From Palsa-883 sp035486355 (GTDB lineage Bacteria > Pseudomonadota > Alphaproteobacteria > Acetobacterales > Acetobacteraceae), in contig DATHNE010000205.1 of NCBI GenBank assembly GCA_035486355.1, forward strand, positions 1-25,919: 25,919 nucleotides of DNA, given 5' to 3'. The position numbers and the translations under genes were made by a program. The notes under the pieces were generated by a model. The model made no database searches, was not told where the DNA came from, and worked only from the letters and a program-made list of their open reading frames with translations. Positions 24,217-25,919 of the stretch are shown in pieces (position 1 is the stretch's first letter; every line of letters starts with the position of its first letter).

Positions 24217-24642
24217 GTGACCGCAGCCGAGCGGCGCACACTCGAAATCCTCGCGCGCCAGCTTGCCGTGGTGCGTCTGCCCGCCGGCGCGGCATTGCCC
24301 GCGTGGTTCGGGCAGGCGACCGGCCCGATGGCGTCAATGACGCGTACGGCGGACGAAACCAGCCTGATCTGCGATGCCGCCGTAGTGCCACCCAACGCGC
24401 ACGCCGAACGCGGATGGCGGGCGATGAAGGTGCGCGGACCACTGGCGTTCTCCCTGACTGGCGTGCTCGCCGGCATTCTCGTCCCGCTGGCGGCCGCCAG
24501 GATCAGCGTATTCGCGCTATCGACCTACGACACTGATTACATCCTGGTGCGGACGGCCGACCTGCCAGCGGCCATCAACGCCTTGCGCCCCACGTACGAC
24601 ATCCGGGCACAAGGCCAAGACGATGGCATTATCGTTTCGTAA
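24217..24642 (+). CDS. ACT-domain protein (CASTOR/ACT_7-like)
   Basis: A 141-residue protein with two small alpha/beta modules. The second half (AFSLTGVLAGILVPLAAARI, then SVFALSTYDTDYILVRTADL and PAAINAL) has the strand-helix-strand pattern of ACT_7, found in the arginine sensor CASTOR1 and in many small bacterial proteins of unknown ligand. It probably binds an amino acid. The start is a GTG one base after the cupin stop, with no separate ribosome-binding site, so it depends on coupling. About 130 bases separate it from the YCII pseudogene. The function is not known. Confidence 0.75.
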   Translation: MTAAERRTLEILARQLAVVRLPAGAALPAWFGQATGPMASMTRTADETSLICDAAVVPPNAHAERGWRAMKVRGPLAFSLTGVLAGILVPLAAARISVFALSTYDTDYILVRTADLPAAINALRPTYDIRAQGQDDGIIVS

Positions 24643-24775
24643 TCGGATAGAAACGATCGGCGCTGGCGGGTTCGGTATTCGAGATGGCGCATCGGAAGCT
24701 GTCTAGGTGGCCTGCCGGCGATTGGCCCTTCTGATTGCCGTTGCGGATTCCTTCATCACCCGTGCTGTCACAACG

Positions 24776-25097
24776 ATGGACCCGCAGCGCATGGAATATA
24801 GCCGGAGCCTGTTCGTGGTCATGCGGCAATACGGACCGCCATACGATCCGGGCAAGCCGCTGGAGACACAGCCCGCGTGGGAGGAGCACCGCGTCTTCAT
24901 GAACGCCGCTGGAGGCGCAAGGGATTGCGTGGCTTGCTGGACCGTTGGAAGGCCGCGAGGATGTGCTGCTGGTGTTCCGGGTGGACAGCGCCGACGCGGT
25001 TCGTGTGCGTCTGGCGACCGATCCCTGGACCCAATCTGGCATTCTAACGACGACGCGGATGGCGCGCTGGGACCTGCGCCTGGGGCACGTGGACTGA
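24776..25097 (+). pseudogene. Frameshifted YCII-domain protein
   Basis: The first part, from the ATG at 24776 (MEYSRSLFVVMRQYGP, PAWEEHRVFMNA), is in one frame. After a one-base shift near 24905 the other frame reads LEAQGIAWLAGPLEGRED, LLVFRVDSADAVRVRLATDP and ends ARWDLRLGHVD at the TGA (25095-25097). Joined, the pieces form a normal YCII (ferredoxin-like, dimeric) protein of about 105 residues with the conserved H in EEHRVF and the DPW block. The family's function is mostly unknown; some members dechlorinate or isomerise small aromatics. One indel is the only lesion seen, so a sequencing error is possible. Confidence 0.8.
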
Positions 25098-25187
25098 GGC
25101 ATCCTGACGACGTCGCGCTGGGTACACGTTACCAAATCAAAACTGTTATCCTGCCGGTGCTCGCGTCCGTAGCGGCAGCGGTAGGCG

Positions 25188-25919
25188 ATGACCCGACCAG
25201 CACGACGCGCGAGCGGCCTCAGCGAGGACCGCGACCTGTTCGCGCTGACCGGGCAGACCGAGGGCTCGGCTATCGGCGCGGAGGGCCATCGCAGCCGAAT
25301 GCGTCATCGCCTGATCAGTACCGGGGCCGGGGCGGTCGCGGATCACGAGAGGCTGGGGAGGGTGCTGTTCCGCGCGCTGCCCCGGCGTGACACCAAGCCG
25401 CTGGCGCGAGCGCTGACGGGCCAATTTTGCGGGTGCGATCGCTGCGCCACCGACGGAGCTGACCACCATCGACGGGCTGGGGGAGGCGGCGATCGCGGCG
25501 CTGATGCTGGTGCAGGCCGCGGCCCTGCGGCTGGCGCGCCGGGGTGATGGACCGTCCGGCGCTGACCAACTGGGACCGGTTGATGGCTTACCTGAACGCC
25601 GCCCTCGCGCACGAGCGGGTGGAGCAGTTCCATGTGCGGTTCCCCGACGACCGCAACCGGCTGCTCGGCGAGGAGGCGCAGTCGCGCGGCACCGCGCACC
25701 ACACGCCGGTGTATCCGCGCGAGGTCGTGACACGCGCGCTGGAGCTGCGCGCGACCGCGCCGATCCTGGCGCGTAATCATCCGAACGGGAGTCCGACACC
25801 GGCGAAGGCGGACCTGGAGATGACGCGGGAGATTCGCCTGGCCGCGGAGACACTGTCGATCGTGTTGCCCGACCGCATCATCATTAGCATTACGGAATGG
25901 ATTGGTTTCCGGCGGGAGG
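25188..25919 (+). pseudogene. radC: Degenerate radC (JAMM-domain) gene, cut by the window end
   Basis: The pieces lie in three frames. The first (GHRSRMRHRLISTGAGAVAD, RRDTKPLARAL) shifts near 25430. The second (PPTELTTIDGLGEAAIAALM) is the helix-hairpin-helix part and shifts near 25540. The third (MDRPALTNWDRLMAYLNAAL, HTPVYPREVV) carries the JAMM domain and runs off the window. The metal motif, normally HNHPSGDPTPSxxD, reads RNHPNGSPTPAKAD, so one His and the Ser are changed. The later HDHIII reads PDRIII. Catalytic substitutions on top of frameshifts indicate true decay, not only a sequencing fault. RadC is not a proven DNA-repair protein; its family role is unclear. Confidence 0.85.

Overview
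The window is GC-rich bacterial DNA, best explained as an alphaproteobacterium of the Rhodospirillales/Acetobacteraceae type. The evidence is a clpS-clpA pair next to a phasin gene that is divergent from a PBP5-type carboxypeptidase with a SPOR tail, a map gene followed by a radC relic, and short palindromic intergenic repeats of the 'GTCATTGCG...GAAGCAATC' kind. The taxonomic call is inference from gene content; no rRNA or tRNA gene was found.

Region 1 (1-7.2 kb, + strand): the tail of a probable MoxR-type ATPase gene, a CoxE-like von Willebrand A protein, then dhaK-dhaL, an SDR dehydrogenase, a glyoxalase-fold epimerase-like protein, a two-domain rhodanese, a CobW-type metal-chaperone GTPase and a metal-dependent cyclase/hydrolase. 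Spacings are short and several genes overlap, so dhaK to cyclase may be one small-molecule pathway cluster. Its gaps carry three complete copies and one half copy of an inverted repeat with 32-nt arms, and a second GC-rich REP-like palindrome.

Region 2 (7.2-11.5 kb, - strand): three overlapping genes for a secreted alpha/beta hydrolase, an 814-residue polytopic membrane protein with a spermidine-synthase-like domain, and a PCMT-family methyltransferase with an apparent Tat signal and a Pro/Ala-rich tail.

Region 3 (11.6-18.1 kb): a frameshifted REC-EAL (c-di-GMP phosphodiesterase) pseudogene, then clpA, clpS and a phasin on the - strand, and a divergent D,D-carboxypeptidase. The phasin gene has a readable promoter, a PhaR-like operator and an intrinsic terminator.

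Region 4 (18.2-21.9 kb): a graveyard. It holds an internally deleted IS110/IS1111 transposase with its 3' non-coding end still present, followed by broken GT25, FkbM-methyltransferase and GT61 genes, the remains of a surface-polysaccharide cluster.

Region 5 (21.9-25.9 kb): an M19 dipeptidase divergent from map, then a cupin and an ACT-domain gene (both intact), then a frameshifted YCII gene and a frameshifted radC whose JAMM residues have also changed. Six protein-coding loci are therefore broken, against intact housekeeping genes. This is consistent with ongoing gene decay in accessory functions, although assembly indels cannot be excluded from sequence alone.
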